From positions 6,511,001-6,575,000 of the forward strand of contig NZ_CP134771.1 in NCBI RefSeq assembly GCF_031880315.1: a stretch of 64,000 bases of DNA, given 5' to 3'. The notes beneath the pieces are model-generated. The model had not been told where the DNA came from and did not search any database. It worked only from the letters and a program-made list of their open reading frames with translations. The stretch is from Pseudomonas baltica (GTDB lineage Bacteria; Pseudomonadota; Gammaproteobacteria; Pseudomonadales; Pseudomonadaceae). A program made the translations under genes and the position numbers. Shown here one piece after another: positions 34,917 to 45,645 of this stretch; positions within the stretch are counted from its first letter, which is position 1; every line of letters begins with the position of its first letter.

Positions 34917-36067
34917 TGGCTGAGATCCGCTTGCAGAACCTGGCCCACAGCTACGTCGCCGCGCCCACAGGCCCCGACGACTATGCGATCCGCGAAATGA
35001 GCCATATCTGGGAGCAGGGCGGCGCTTACGCACTGCTCGGCCCTTCCGGTTGCGGCAAATCCACATTGCTCAACATCATCTCCGGCCTGCTGAGCCCGTC
35101 GGAGGGCCAGGTCATGTTCGATGCCAAGGTGGTCAACGCGCTGTCGCCGGAACAGCGCAACATCGCCCAGGTGTTTCAGTTCCCGGTGGTCTACGACACC
35201 ATGACGGTGTACGACAACCTGGCGTTTCCGCTGCGCAACCAAGGCATGGATGAAAAAAGGATACACGCCAAGGTCAGTGAAATTGCCGAAGTGCTTGATC
35301 TCCAGCCATTGCTCAAAAAGAAGGCCAGGAACCTCACCGCTGATGAAAAGCAGAAGGTCTCCATGGGCCGTGGGCTGGTGCGCGACGACGTGTCGGCGAT
35401 CCTCTTCGATGAGCCGCTGACGGTGATCGACCCGCATTTGAAATGGAAACTGCGGCGCAAGCTCAAGCAGATCCACGAGCAATTCAACATCACCATGGTC
35501 TACGTCACCCATGACCAGTTGGAGGCTTCGACCTTCGCGGACAAGATCGCGGTGATGTACGGCGGCCAGATCGTGCAGTTCGGTACGCCGCGTGAACTGT
35601 TCGAAAAGCCCCGGCACACCTTTGTGGGCTATTTCATCGGCAGCCCTGGCATGAACTTGATCGAGGTCACTCTGCAGCCGGGTGGGGTGGGGTTTGGTGA
35701 GGCCGGTCTTGCCAAGGTTGTCGTGCCACTGTCCGAGGGCGTGCAACAGCGCCTGGCAGCGACTCGATGGACTCGCCTGACCCTGGGGATCCGCCCCGAA
35801 TTCGTGCATGTCTGGGACGGTCCTTATGACGAAGCCTGGTGCGCTGACGTGACCTATGTCGAAGACCTCGGGACCTACAAGATCCTTACCTTGAAGCTCG
35901 CCGGTCAGTTGCTGAAGGTGCGCCTGCAAGAAGACAAACCGGTGCCGCAGGGGCAGGCCTGGATCAGCTTTCCGGGACAATGGCTGATGGTCTATGCCGA
36001 TGATTTCCTCGTCGAAGGCGACGTCCCGCTTGCCAGTGACTCGGCCCAAGGGGTAGCCCATGCGTAA
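34916..36067 (+). CDS. glpT: Glycerol-type ABC transporter ATPase GlpT-like
   Basis: 383 residues; the ATG overlaps the glpS stop by one base. Walker A GPSGCGKST, Walker B AILFDEP and the switch histidine in YVTHDQLEA are canonical. The ABC signature, in contrast, is degenerate: NLTADEKQKVS in place of LSGGQQQR. The C-terminal TOBE-like domain (about 240-375) is present. The defects are complementary to those of GlpS, so the pair would build one complete and one crippled ATP site. Confidence 0.88.
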   Translation: MAEIRLQNLAHSYVAAPTGPDDYAIREMSHIWEQGGAYALLGPSGCGKSTLLNIISGLLSPSEGQVMFDAKVVNALSPEQRNIAQVFQFPVVYDTMTVYDNLAFPLRNQGMDEKRIHAKVSEIAEVLDLQPLLKKKARNLTADEKQKVSMGRGLVRDDVSAILFDEPLTVIDPHLKWKLRRKLKQIHEQFNITMVYVTHDQLEASTFADKIAVMYGGQIVQFGTPRELFEKPRHTFVGYFIGSPGMNLIEVTLQPGGVGFGEAGLAKVVVPLSEGVQQRLAATRWTRLTLGIRPEFVHVWDGPYDEAWCADVTYVEDLGTYKILTLKLAGQLLKVRLQEDKPVPQGQAWISFPGQWLMVYADDFLVEGDVPLASDSAQGVAHA

Positions 36068-36926
36068 AGTGCAGAACAACAAGGCCTGGTGGCTGGTGCT
36101 GCCGGTATTCCTGCTGGTGGCCTTCAGCGCGATCATTCCGATGATGACGGTGGTCAATTACTCGGTGCAGGACATCTTCGATCAGTCCAGCCGCTACTTC
36201 GTCGGCACGGATTGGTTCAGGCAGGTGCTACAGGATCCGCGCCTGCACGACTCGCTGCTGCGCCAGTTCATCTATTCGGGCTGCGTGCTGTTGATCGAAA
36301 TCCCGCTGGGTATCGGCATCGCCTTGAGCATGCCGACCAAGGGCCGATGGTCGTCGCTGTGCCTGATCGTCATGACCATCCCCCTGCTGATTCCCTGGAA
36401 CGTGGTGGGCACCATCTGGCAGATCTTCGGGCGTGGCGACATTGGCCTGATGGGCTGGTTTCTCAACAACGTGCTGGGCATCAGCTACAACTACGCGGCT
36501 AACGCCTCGGACGCCTGGGTGACGGTGCTGATCATCGATGTCTGGCACTGGACATCGCTGGTGGCGCTGCTGTGTTATTCGGGCTTGCGTGCCATCCCGG
36601 ATGTCTACTACCAGGCGGCGCGGATCGATCGCGCGTCGGATTGGGCGGTGTTTCGGCACATCCAGCTGCCAAAAATGAAAAGCGTGCTGCTGATTGCCGT
36701 GATGCTCAGGTTCATGGACAGCTTCATGATCTACACCGAACCCTTCGTGCTGACCGGTGGCGGCCCCGGCAACTCCACGACCTTCCTCAGCCAAACGCTC
36801 ACGACCATGGCGCTGGGGCAGTTCGACCTCGGCCCGGCGGCGGCCTTCTCGCTGGTGTATTTCCTGATCATTCTGCTGGTGTCGTGGGTGTTCTATACCG
36901 CGATGACCCACGGCGAAACGAACTAA
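36060..36926 (+). CDS. glpP: ABC transporter permease GlpP-like
   Basis: 288 residues with six membrane helices and the EAA-type loop YYQAARIDRASDWAVFRHIQLPKM (ATPase contact). It belongs to the MalF/UgpA class of sugar permeases and overlaps glpT by 8 bp. Together with GlpQ it forms the membrane channel of the importer. Confidence 0.9.
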   Translation: MRKVQNNKAWWLVLPVFLLVAFSAIIPMMTVVNYSVQDIFDQSSRYFVGTDWFRQVLQDPRLHDSLLRQFIYSGCVLLIEIPLGIGIALSMPTKGRWSSLCLIVMTIPLLIPWNVVGTIWQIFGRGDIGLMGWFLNNVLGISYNYAANASDAWVTVLIIDVWHWTSLVALLCYSGLRAIPDVYYQAARIDRASDWAVFRHIQLPKMKSVLLIAVMLRFMDSFMIYTEPFVLTGGGPGNSTTFLSQTLTTMALGQFDLGPAAAFSLVYFLIILLVSWVFYTAMTHGETN

Positions 36927-36940
36927 GGGAGAGCATGAGC

Positions 36941-37753
36941 ATGCGCAAGAACGTGTCGTTCAGAAAACTCGTGCCCCTGTGGCTCTACTTGCTGTTTTTG
37001 CTGCTGCCCATCTATTGGCTGGTCAACATGTCGTTCAAGACCAACACCGAGATACTCAGCGGTTTGACGCTGTTCCCTCGGGACTTCACCTGGGCCAACT
37101 ATCAGGTGATCTTTACCGATGAGAGTTGGTACAGCGGCTATATCAACTCGCTGTATTACGTGTGCTTGAACACTGTAATTTCGCTGAGTGTCGCGCTGCC
37201 TGCCGCCTATGCGTTCTCGCGCTACCGGTTTCTCGGCGACAAGCACTTGTTCTTCTGGTTGTTGACCAACCGCATGGCGCCACCTGCGGTGTTTCTACTG
37301 CCGTTCTTCCAGCTGTATTCGTCCATTGGTCTGTTTGACACGCACATTGCGGTCGCCCTGGCTCACTGCCTGTTCAACGTACCGCTGGCAGTGTGGATTC
37401 TGGAAGGCTTCATGTCCGGGGTGCCGAAAGAGATTGATGAAACGGCCTACATCGATGGCTATAGCTTTCCCAAGTTTTTCGTCAAGATTTTCATCCCGCT
37501 GATTGGCTCGGGTATCGGCGTCACGGCGTTTTTCTGCTTCATGTTCTCGTGGGTCGAATTGCTCCTGGCGCGCACCCTGACCTCGGTCAATGCCAAGCCT
37601 ATCGCCGCAGTGATGACGCGCACGGTGTCGGCCTCTGGCATCGACTGGGGCGTGCTGGCGGCGGCGGGGGTGTTGACCATCCTGCCGGGCATGCTGGTGA
37701 TCTGGTTCGTTCGCAACCATGTGGTCAAGGGCTTCGCTCTTGGCCGTGTCTGA
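36941..37753 (+). CDS. glpQ: ABC transporter permease GlpQ-like
   Basis: 270 residues from ATG 36941, preferred over the ATG at 36935 because AAGGGAG is 9 nt from the former and only 3 nt from the latter. Six membrane helices, MalG/UgpE class, EAA loop VPKEIDETAYIDGYSFPKFFVKIFIPL. It pairs with GlpP. Confidence 0.9.
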   Translation: MRKNVSFRKLVPLWLYLLFLLLPIYWLVNMSFKTNTEILSGLTLFPRDFTWANYQVIFTDESWYSGYINSLYYVCLNTVISLSVALPAAYAFSRYRFLGDKHLFFWLLTNRMAPPAVFLLPFFQLYSSIGLFDTHIAVALAHCLFNVPLAVWILEGFMSGVPKEIDETAYIDGYSFPKFFVKIFIPLIGSGIGVTAFFCFMFSWVELLLARTLTSVNAKPIAAVMTRTVSASGIDWGVLAAAGVLTILPGMLVIWFVRNHVVKGFALGRV

Positions 37754-37765
37754 GGAGTGGTAAAA

Positions 37766-38038
37766 ATGGATTGGATGGCCTGGACACTGCCCACCGCGAT
37801 TTTCTTTGCCGGCATCGCCTTGCTGCTCACGGCAATGACCGCCTGGGAACTGCGCTCGGCAAGCGTCCCTCGTCGGGGTTTCCTGCCGATTTCCACAACG
37901 CGTGGTGATCGGTTGTTCATCGGGCTACTGGGAAGTGCCTACCTGCATCTGCTGGTGATCGGCGCGACCGACTGGAGTATCTGGATAGCCACCGGGGTTT
38001 CCCTGGTATGGCTGGTGGTGGTCATGCGCTGGGGCTGA
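37766..38038 (+). CDS. glpU: DUF2160 membrane protein GlpU-like
   Basis: 90 residues from ATG 37766 with GAGG upstream. Three hydrophobic segments (about 8-27, 47-64 and 67-88) match the small DUF2160 membrane protein that accompanies GlpSTPQ transporters. Its role is unknown; a small accessory subunit in the membrane is the reasonable guess. Confidence 0.85.
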   Translation: MDWMAWTLPTAIFFAGIALLLTAMTAWELRSASVPRRGFLPISTTRGDRLFIGLLGSAYLHLLVIGATDWSIWIATGVSLVWLVVVMRWG

Positions 38039-38100
38039 GCCCTTTCAATCCATCCAGCGCACGAACAGCGGACTAATAACAAGCATCACTGGAGGTGTCT

Positions 38101-39870
38101 ATGTTCAATAAAAAAAACAAGCTGCGACATAGCGTGACGATTTCAACCCTGCTGACCCTCAGCGGGCTGAGTCTCTCGACCTGGGCGGACCCGTATGAAG
38201 ACGCGGCGAAGAAATGGGTGGGCAACGAATTCAAGCCATCGACACTGACCAGTGAGCAGCAGCTCGACGAGCTGAAGTGGTTCATAAAGGCAGCCGAACC
38301 CTTTCGCGGCATGAAGATCAAGGTCGTGTCCGAGACCTTGACCACCCATGAGTACGAGTCCAAGACCCTGGCCAAGGCCTTTACTGAAATTACCGGCATC
38401 GAAGTGACGCACGACCTGCTGCAGGAAGGCGATGTGATCGAGAAGTTGCAGACCGCGATGCAGTCGGACAAAAGTATCTACGACGGCTGGGTTAACGATT
38501 CCGACTTGATCGGCACCCACTTTCGCTATGGCAAGGCCGAAGCCCTCAGTGATTTGATGGCCAATGAAGGCAAGGATTTCACCTCGCCGACGCTGGATAT
38601 CAAGGACTTCATCGGTATCTCGTTTACCACCGCCCCGGACAAGAAAATCTATCAGTTGCCCGACCAACAGTTCGCCAACCTTTACTGGTTTCGTGCCGAC
38701 TGGTTCGAACGCGCCGACCTCAAAGCAAAATTCAAGGCCAAATACGGTTATGAACTGGGCGTGCCGGTGAACTGGTCGGCGTATGAAGACATCGCCAAGT
38801 TCTTCAGCGAAGACGTCAAGGAAATCGACGGCAAGAAGGTTTATGGCCACATGGATTACGGCAAGAAGGACCCTTCGCTCGGCTGGCGCTTTACCGATGC
38901 CTGGTTCTCCATGGCTGGCAGCGGCGACAAGGGCCTGCCCAACGGCTTGCCCGTGGACGAGTGGGGCATCCGCGTGGAGGATTGCCACCCGGTGGGTTCG
39001 AGCATCACCCGCGGCGGCGACACCAATGGCCCTGCGGCGGTATTCGCGACGCAGAAATACATCGATTGGCTCAAGGCCTACGCGCCACCTGAAGCGGCCG
39101 GCATGACCTTCTCGGAGTCGGGGCCGGTGCCTTCACAGGGCAATGTCGCGCAGCAGATTTTCTGGTACACCGCCTTTACCGCCGACATGACCAAACCGGG
39201 CTTGCCGGTGATGAATGCTGACGGCACGCCGAAATGGCGCATGGCACCGTCGCCAAAAGGCCCGTACTGGAAGGACGGCATGAAGTTGGGCTATCAGGAT
39301 GTGGGCTCATGGACCTTCCTCAAGGCCACGCCGGAGAAACAGCGCTTGGCCGCTTGGCTGTATGCGCAGTTCGTGACCTCGAAAACCGTGTCCCTGAAAA
39401 AAACCATCGTCGGCCTGACCCCCATTCGCGAGTCGGACATCAATTCCAAGGAGATGACCGCGTTGGCGCCTAAACTGGGCGGCCTCGTGGAGTTCTACCG
39501 CAGCCCGGCCCGTGTGCAGTGGTCGCCCACCGGCACCAACGTACCGGACTATCCGAAGCTCGCGCAGCTGTGGTGGAGCCATGTCGCCGAAGCGGTCACG
39601 GGCGAGAAGTCGGCCCAGGCAGCGCTGGACGGGTTGGCGAAAGACCAGGACGCGATCATGACGCGCATCGAGCGCTCCAAGGTGCAGGACGCCAGCGGTT
39701 GCGCGCCGAAGATGAACCCCGAGACCTCGGCGGAGGCCTGGTACAAAAAGGCTGAATCCAGCGGCGGCCAGTTCCTGGCACCTCAACGCAAACTCGAGAA
39801 CGAGAAGCCTAAAGGCGAAACCATCAGTTACAACGAATTGCTCAAGAGCTGGGAGGCGGGCAAGAAGTAA
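38101..39870 (+). CDS. glpV: Periplasmic glycerol-type binding protein GlpV-like
   Basis: 589 residues from ATG 38101 (GGAGG just upstream). Signal peptide about 1-29 (cleaved after STWA), then a large bilobed extracellular solute-binding fold. The size is well above the 400-450 residues usual for sugar-binding proteins but normal for GlpV. It delivers substrate to GlpPQ. Alternative substrates (other polyols, glycerol derivatives) cannot be excluded. Confidence 0.88.
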   Translation: MFNKKNKLRHSVTISTLLTLSGLSLSTWADPYEDAAKKWVGNEFKPSTLTSEQQLDELKWFIKAAEPFRGMKIKVVSETLTTHEYESKTLAKAFTEITGIEVTHDLLQEGDVIEKLQTAMQSDKSIYDGWVNDSDLIGTHFRYGKAEALSDLMANEGKDFTSPTLDIKDFIGISFTTAPDKKIYQLPDQQFANLYWFRADWFERADLKAKFKAKYGYELGVPVNWSAYEDIAKFFSEDVKEIDGKKVYGHMDYGKKDPSLGWRFTDAWFSMAGSGDKGLPNGLPVDEWGIRVEDCHPVGSSITRGGDTNGPAAVFATQKYIDWLKAYAPPEAAGMTFSESGPVPSQGNVAQQIFWYTAFTADMTKPGLPVMNADGTPKWRMAPSPKGPYWKDGMKLGYQDVGSWTFLKATPEKQRLAAWLYAQFVTSKTVSLKKTIVGLTPIRESDINSKEMTALAPKLGGLVEFYRSPARVQWSPTGTNVPDYPKLAQLWWSHVAEAVTGEKSAQAALDGLAKDQDAIMTRIERSKVQDASGCAPKMNPETSAEAWYKKAESSGGQFLAPQRKLENEKPKGETISYNELLKSWEAGKK

Positions 39871-39886
39871 TCGCTAACGCTACTCG

Positions 39887-39908
39887 AACGGTACCTGTGG
39901 GTGCCGTT
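39887..39908 (+). terminator. Weak hairpin after glpV
   Basis: AACGGTAC and GTGCCGTT pair (one G-T) around a 6-nt loop, 16 bp after the stop, followed by a very short T-run. Plausible weak terminator. Confidence 0.4.
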
Positions 39909-40122
39909 TGGGTGACGTACCTTGGTCAACAGGGACTGGATAAGCAATCCTTACCTGGCAAATCCTTGGTCGGTCGGAAGAGGATATGGGTAATGATTCG
40001 ATGTCTTCAAGCAGGCTGCATCACGTATTTCCAGGACGCTGCGTTCATCCGTGGGTGACCGAGCGGCTGCTGACTTGCGCCAGCAACCCATACGGCAAGC
40101 TCCAGGTCAGATCAGTGCCGGG

Positions 40123-40278
40123 TCAAGCCTGCTCGTTCTGCTTGTCATCGTCGTGCTTGAGGGGTGGCTTCATGCCTGGCTGAGGCGCGTGCTCGGCATC
40201 GGGCGCGATTTCTTCGCCGTGGTTCTTTTTCTCTTGCTGGACTTTTTTGTCGTGAGCGACGTTACGTGGATCTGTCAT
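40123..40278 (-). CDS. Small hydrophilic protein of 51 residues
   Basis: ATG 40278 is preceded by GAGGA with a 7-nt spacer, an excellent ribosome site. The product is charged and repeat-poor (MTDPRNVAHDKKVQQEKKNH ... PPLKHDDDKQNEQA), with no hydrophobic core, so probably disordered. Function unknown. It is too short for many gene callers and lies in a gap of about 680 bp between glpV and nicT. Confidence 0.65.
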   Translation of the reverse strand: MTDPRNVAHDKKVQQEKKNHGEEIAPDAEHAPQPGMKPPLKHDDDKQNEQA

Positions 40279-40549
40279 GAAAATTCCTCGATTGGGTAAA
40301 TGATTCAAACACCCACCTAGGCGATACGCCGGCGTTGAGCATCTGGGCATGATTTGGAGTTGGGCCGGGCTTGAGCGTTCAATACATCTCGGACTGCAAC
40401 GGCCTGAGGAGGTGAACCGCTTGCTCCTAAAGGTTCTGGGCTGCATCAAGGTGGGTGCTGGGGCGTTTGATGTTCGCTCGAAAGCGGTAGTGGTCGTGGA
40501 CTTCAGTGATATTGCTATCGCTGAAGCCACTGGGTGGAGCGCGGTGGTT
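40279..40549. other. Gap between small ORF and nicT
   Basis: About 270 bp. A plus-strand frame from 40349 runs into the nicT 3' end; it has no ribosome site and no family resemblance that I recognise. The stretch contains the promoter side of the 51-residue gene. Nothing else supported. Confidence 0.5.
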
Positions 40550-41857
40550 TTATCGGTTGACGACTTTTGCAGGTAGCGCCACCACCAGCAATGAACTCAG
40601 CAGCAAGCACCCGGCGAAGATCCACAGCGCTATTTGCGGGCTGTGGAAGTGGTCCATCACCACGCCCATGAGTGAGTTGCTTACCAGCCCGGCGATGTTT
40701 GCCACCGAGCAGGCCAGGGCGAAGCCCGTAGCGGCCGCGGTGCCCTTGAGGAAGGTCGCGGGCAGGCTGAAGAACACCGGCACGGCGCCGATGATGGTCA
40801 GCGAAGCGACCGAGAACAACGCTACGGTCGCCGCCACGTTCTGGGTGAAGAAGGTGCTCAGGAACATCGCTGCGGCACCGACGATAAAGGGCACGATGAT
40901 GTGCCAGCGGCGCTCGCGGTGCTTGTCCGAACTGGCGCCGATGGCGAGCATGCCGATCAACCCGGCCAGGCTCGGAATGGCCACCAGCAGGCCGATATCT
41001 GCGGGGTTGGACACCCCGGCGTTTTTGATGAAGGTCGGCAGCCAGAAGCCCATGGCGTAGGCACTGAGCAGGATCGAGAAGTCGATGCCGCCGAGCATCC
41101 AGACCTTGATGTTGAAGAAGCCGTCGCGGAACGAGTGGCCGCCCGGGTTTTCGCCTTCATCCTTGGCCAGCACAGCGCTGAGTTCGGACTTTTCCGCGTG
41201 GCTCAGCCATTTTGCGTCGCCGATGCCGTTGGGCAGTACCGCGAAACACAGGAAACCCAGCACCACGGTCGGCACCGCTTCCAAGAGGAACAGCCACTGC
41301 CACGCGGCCAGCCCGCCGACACCGCCGAAGTGGCCCATGATCCAGCCCGACAGGGGGCTGCCTAGCAGGCTCGACAACGGCAGGCCGATCATGAACAGCG
41401 CGATGATGCGGCTGCGACGGTATGACGGGAACCACTGGCTGAGGTAGTACAGCACCCCCGGCAAGAAGCCCGCTTCGGCCGCGCCCAGCAGAAACCGCAG
41501 GGTATAGAACTGCCACTCGCTGGTGACGAACATGGTCAGCCCCGAGAGCAGGCCCCAGCTGATCATGATGCGGGCGATCCACAGGCGTGCGCCGACTTTT
41601 TCCAGTACCAGGTTGCTCGGCACCTCGAACAGGATATAGCCGACGAAAAACAGGCCTGCGCCCAGGCCGTAGGCGGTTTCGCTCATGTGCAGTGTGTCGA
41701 GCATCTGCAGTTTGGCGAAGCCGACGTTGATGCGGTCCAGGTAAGAGGCCAGGTAGCAGAAACACAGGAAGGGGATCAGCCTCCAGATGATCTTGCGGTA
41801 GCTGTCGGACGCCTGCGCACGCGGCATTTCAAGGGCTCCGGTTTCGCTGAGTGACAT
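40550..41857 (-). CDS. nicT: Nicotinate-cluster MFS transporter
   Basis: 435 residues, twelve membrane segments; anion:cation symporter-type motifs YLDRINVGFAKLQM and EVPSNLVLEKVGARLWI. It lies at the end of the nicCDEF run in the same orientation, as nicT does in P. putida. It should import nicotinate or 6-hydroxynicotinate. AGGAGA lies 7 nt before the ATG. Confidence 0.87.
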   Translation of the reverse strand: MSLSETGALEMPRAQASDSYRKIIWRLIPFLCFCYLASYLDRINVGFAKLQMLDTLHMSETAYGLGAGLFFVGYILFEVPSNLVLEKVGARLWIARIMISWGLLSGLTMFVTSEWQFYTLRFLLGAAEAGFLPGVLYYLSQWFPSYRRSRIIALFMIGLPLSSLLGSPLSGWIMGHFGGVGGLAAWQWLFLLEAVPTVVLGFLCFAVLPNGIGDAKWLSHAEKSELSAVLAKDEGENPGGHSFRDGFFNIKVWMLGGIDFSILLSAYAMGFWLPTFIKNAGVSNPADIGLLVAIPSLAGLIGMLAIGASSDKHRERRWHIIVPFIVGAAAMFLSTFFTQNVAATVALFSVASLTIIGAVPVFFSLPATFLKGTAAATGFALACSVANIAGLVSNSLMGVVMDHFHSPQIALWIFAGCLLLSSLLVVALPAKVVNR

Positions 41858-41967
41858 GTCGTGTCTCCTGATTCTGCCGCTTTTGCGGCGCTACGGGCTA
41901 TGTTCATGGGCAGACAGGAATCAGTGGGCGAGGGGCGTCTCTTGAATGGACGCCTCCCTGGGAGCCC

Positions 41968-42594
41968 TTACAGCGTGGCGAGATAGTCCAGCGTTTGTGC
42001 TCGGGAAACCACATCCCCGTATTTATTATCGATGTCGAACAGGTTGGCCTCGTGGGGTGCCTGGTGCCGATCGCCGACGCACTCGCGCACGACGATGCCG
42101 CGATAGCCGTATTGCACTGCGTCCACGGCGGTGGCGCGCACGCAGCCGCTGGTGGAGCAGCCCAGCATGATCAGCGTGTCTACGCCCAGTGCATGCAGCA
42201 TGGGTGCCAGGCTGGTACCAAAAAAGGCGCTGGCGTATTGTTTGGTCAGCACCACCTCGGTCGGCAGTGGCGTCACTTCAGGGCAAAACGCGGCCAAGGG
42301 ATTACCCTCGATCATGTCCTTCATCACCGGCGCCTTTTTCACCCACATGCCACCGTCTGCGAAGTGCCCGGGATGGTAGCGGATATTGGTGTGGATCACC
42401 GGAACGCCGATGGCGCGTGCGGCCGCCAGCAGCTCGACGCTATGGGACACGGCATCGACTACGCCGGGCGCGAACAGCGGTGCGCCCTCGGTGGTGTAGC
42501 CCTGCATGAAGTCGATCAGCAGCAATGCCGGGCGCCGACCGAAGCCGACGCGATTACCCCACACCCCGGCGTAATTGTCTTCTGCGCTGCTCAT
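41968..42594 (-). CDS. nicF: Maleamate amidohydrolase
   Basis: 208 residues of the isochorismatase/cysteine hydrolase fold. Catalytic Asp28 in LLLIDFMQGY, Lys in VLTKQYASAFFG and the nucleophile Cys in GCSTSGCVRATAVDA are present. It hydrolyses maleamate to maleate and ammonia in the nicotinate pathway. Located between nicE and nicT in one minus-strand operon. Confidence 0.9.
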   Translation of the reverse strand: MSSAEDNYAGVWGNRVGFGRRPALLLIDFMQGYTTEGAPLFAPGVVDAVSHSVELLAAARAIGVPVIHTNIRYHPGHFADGGMWVKKAPVMKDMIEGNPLAAFCPEVTPLPTEVVLTKQYASAFFGTSLAPMLHALGVDTLIMLGCSTSGCVRATAVDAVQYGYRGIVVRECVGDRHQAPHEANLFDIDNKYGDVVSRAQTLDYLATL

Positions 42595-42605
42595 GAGCGT
42601 GCTCC

Positions 42606-43358
42606 TCAGTAGGCGCCAGACAGCAAGGCCCCGGCACCGGGCACGATCGGCTCCAGTTGCAGGGCCTTGAGCATGGCGTAGGTAGTGGCGATGGCGGCGG
42701 TCAGCACAGGCTTGCCGGTTTGTGCCTCGACCTTGGCGACGGCGCCCAGCGAGGGCATCTGCACGCAGGCGGAGAGCACGATCACGTCCACATCGGTCAG
42801 GTCCAGGCCGGCGACGATACCGGGCAAACGGGACGGATCATGGCGAGCCACGTCGAGGTTGTCGGGGATCTCCAGGGCGTGCCACACCTTCACCTCGATA
42901 CCTTCGTGCTGGATGTAGTCCACCACCAGTTCGGTCAGCGGTTTCATGTAGGGCGCCACCAGGGCGATGCGCTTGGCACCCAGCACCTTGAGGCCGTCTA
43001 CCAGAGCGCCGGCACTGGTGATCACCTTGGCCTCGCAGTCGTTGTCCAGCACCACTTGGCCCAGGCGCTGCTGGGATTCACGGTGGTAGCCACGGCCCAT
43101 GGCCATGATCGCCACCAGGCAAGCGTAGCCGAGCACATCGACGCGGGCGTCGGACAGCTCCAGGGCGCAACGGTCGGACTGTGCGTCCATGGCTGCCAGT
43201 TCTTCCTTCTTCACGTGCTTCATGCGCATGCGCGCCGAGTGGAACGTGAAGCGCTCGGGACGGATCAACTGGCGCGCGGTGAGCATCGCCGGAATCTCGG
43301 TTTCCATGGTGGTGTTGGAGCTCGGCACGATCTGGCCGATGCGGTAGAGCTTGCTCAT
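42606..43358 (-). CDS. nicE: Maleate cis-trans isomerase
   Basis: 250 residues of the Asp/Glu racemase superfamily with the two catalytic cysteines (Cys80 in LGYACLVAIM and Cys198 in VLSACVQMPS). It converts maleate to fumarate, which enters the TCA cycle. Eleven bases from nicF. Confidence 0.92.
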   Translation of the reverse strand: MSKLYRIGQIVPSSNTTMETEIPAMLTARQLIRPERFTFHSARMRMKHVKKEELAAMDAQSDRCALELSDARVDVLGYACLVAIMAMGRGYHRESQQRLGQVVLDNDCEAKVITSAGALVDGLKVLGAKRIALVAPYMKPLTELVVDYIQHEGIEVKVWHALEIPDNLDVARHDPSRLPGIVAGLDLTDVDVIVLSACVQMPSLGAVAKVEAQTGKPVLTAAIATTYAMLKALQLEPIVPGAGALLSGAY

Positions 43359-43373
43359 GGTGGGTCTCCGGAT

Positions 43374-45379
<2,006 letters not shown>

Positions 45380-45383
45380 TTAC

Positions 45384-45397
45384 AGTGTATGCACTAT
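45384..45397. promoter_or_regulatory. Candidate NicR operator, nicC side
   Basis: AGTGTATGCACTAT matches AGCGTATACATTAT at 45559 in 11 of 14 bases; the core AGTG-TATG-CACT is a dyad. It lies 55 bp upstream of nicC. The shared motif at both divergent promoters fits a common repressor (NicR). Confidence 0.55.
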
Positions 45398-45558
45398 TAT
45401 TTTTCGCTGTGAAGGGGCTTGTCGAAAAATAGTTGAAAAAGCGTCCAAGGGGCTAATCCAGCGTATTACCCTGGCAGAATATGGGATTTATCAGTTTTCT
45501 AATCATTGGCTCGCACTTTGCAGACGCCGCTTCATAGTTTTTGAATGTGTCATTAAGT

Positions 45559-45572
45559 AGCGTATACATTAT
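45559..45572. promoter_or_regulatory. Candidate NicR operator, nicX side
   Basis: AGCGTATACATTAT with a perfect GTATAC core, 74 bp upstream of nicX; counterpart of the site at 45384. Confidence 0.55.
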
Positions 45573-45645
45573 AAATGTGCACCATCACGAAGCGCGCCGC
45601 GCCATCGCGGTGCATATTTAACCCACCGGCTCAGGAGAAAATGCA

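Noticed and set aside
34880..36157. 425-residue minus-strand frame opposite the second ATPase gene
   Set aside because: Shadow of glpT; low-complexity His/Gln-rich composition.
40349..40576. 75-residue plus-strand frame overlapping the nicT 3' end
   Set aside because: No ribosome site, no family resemblance, and overlaps a certain gene.
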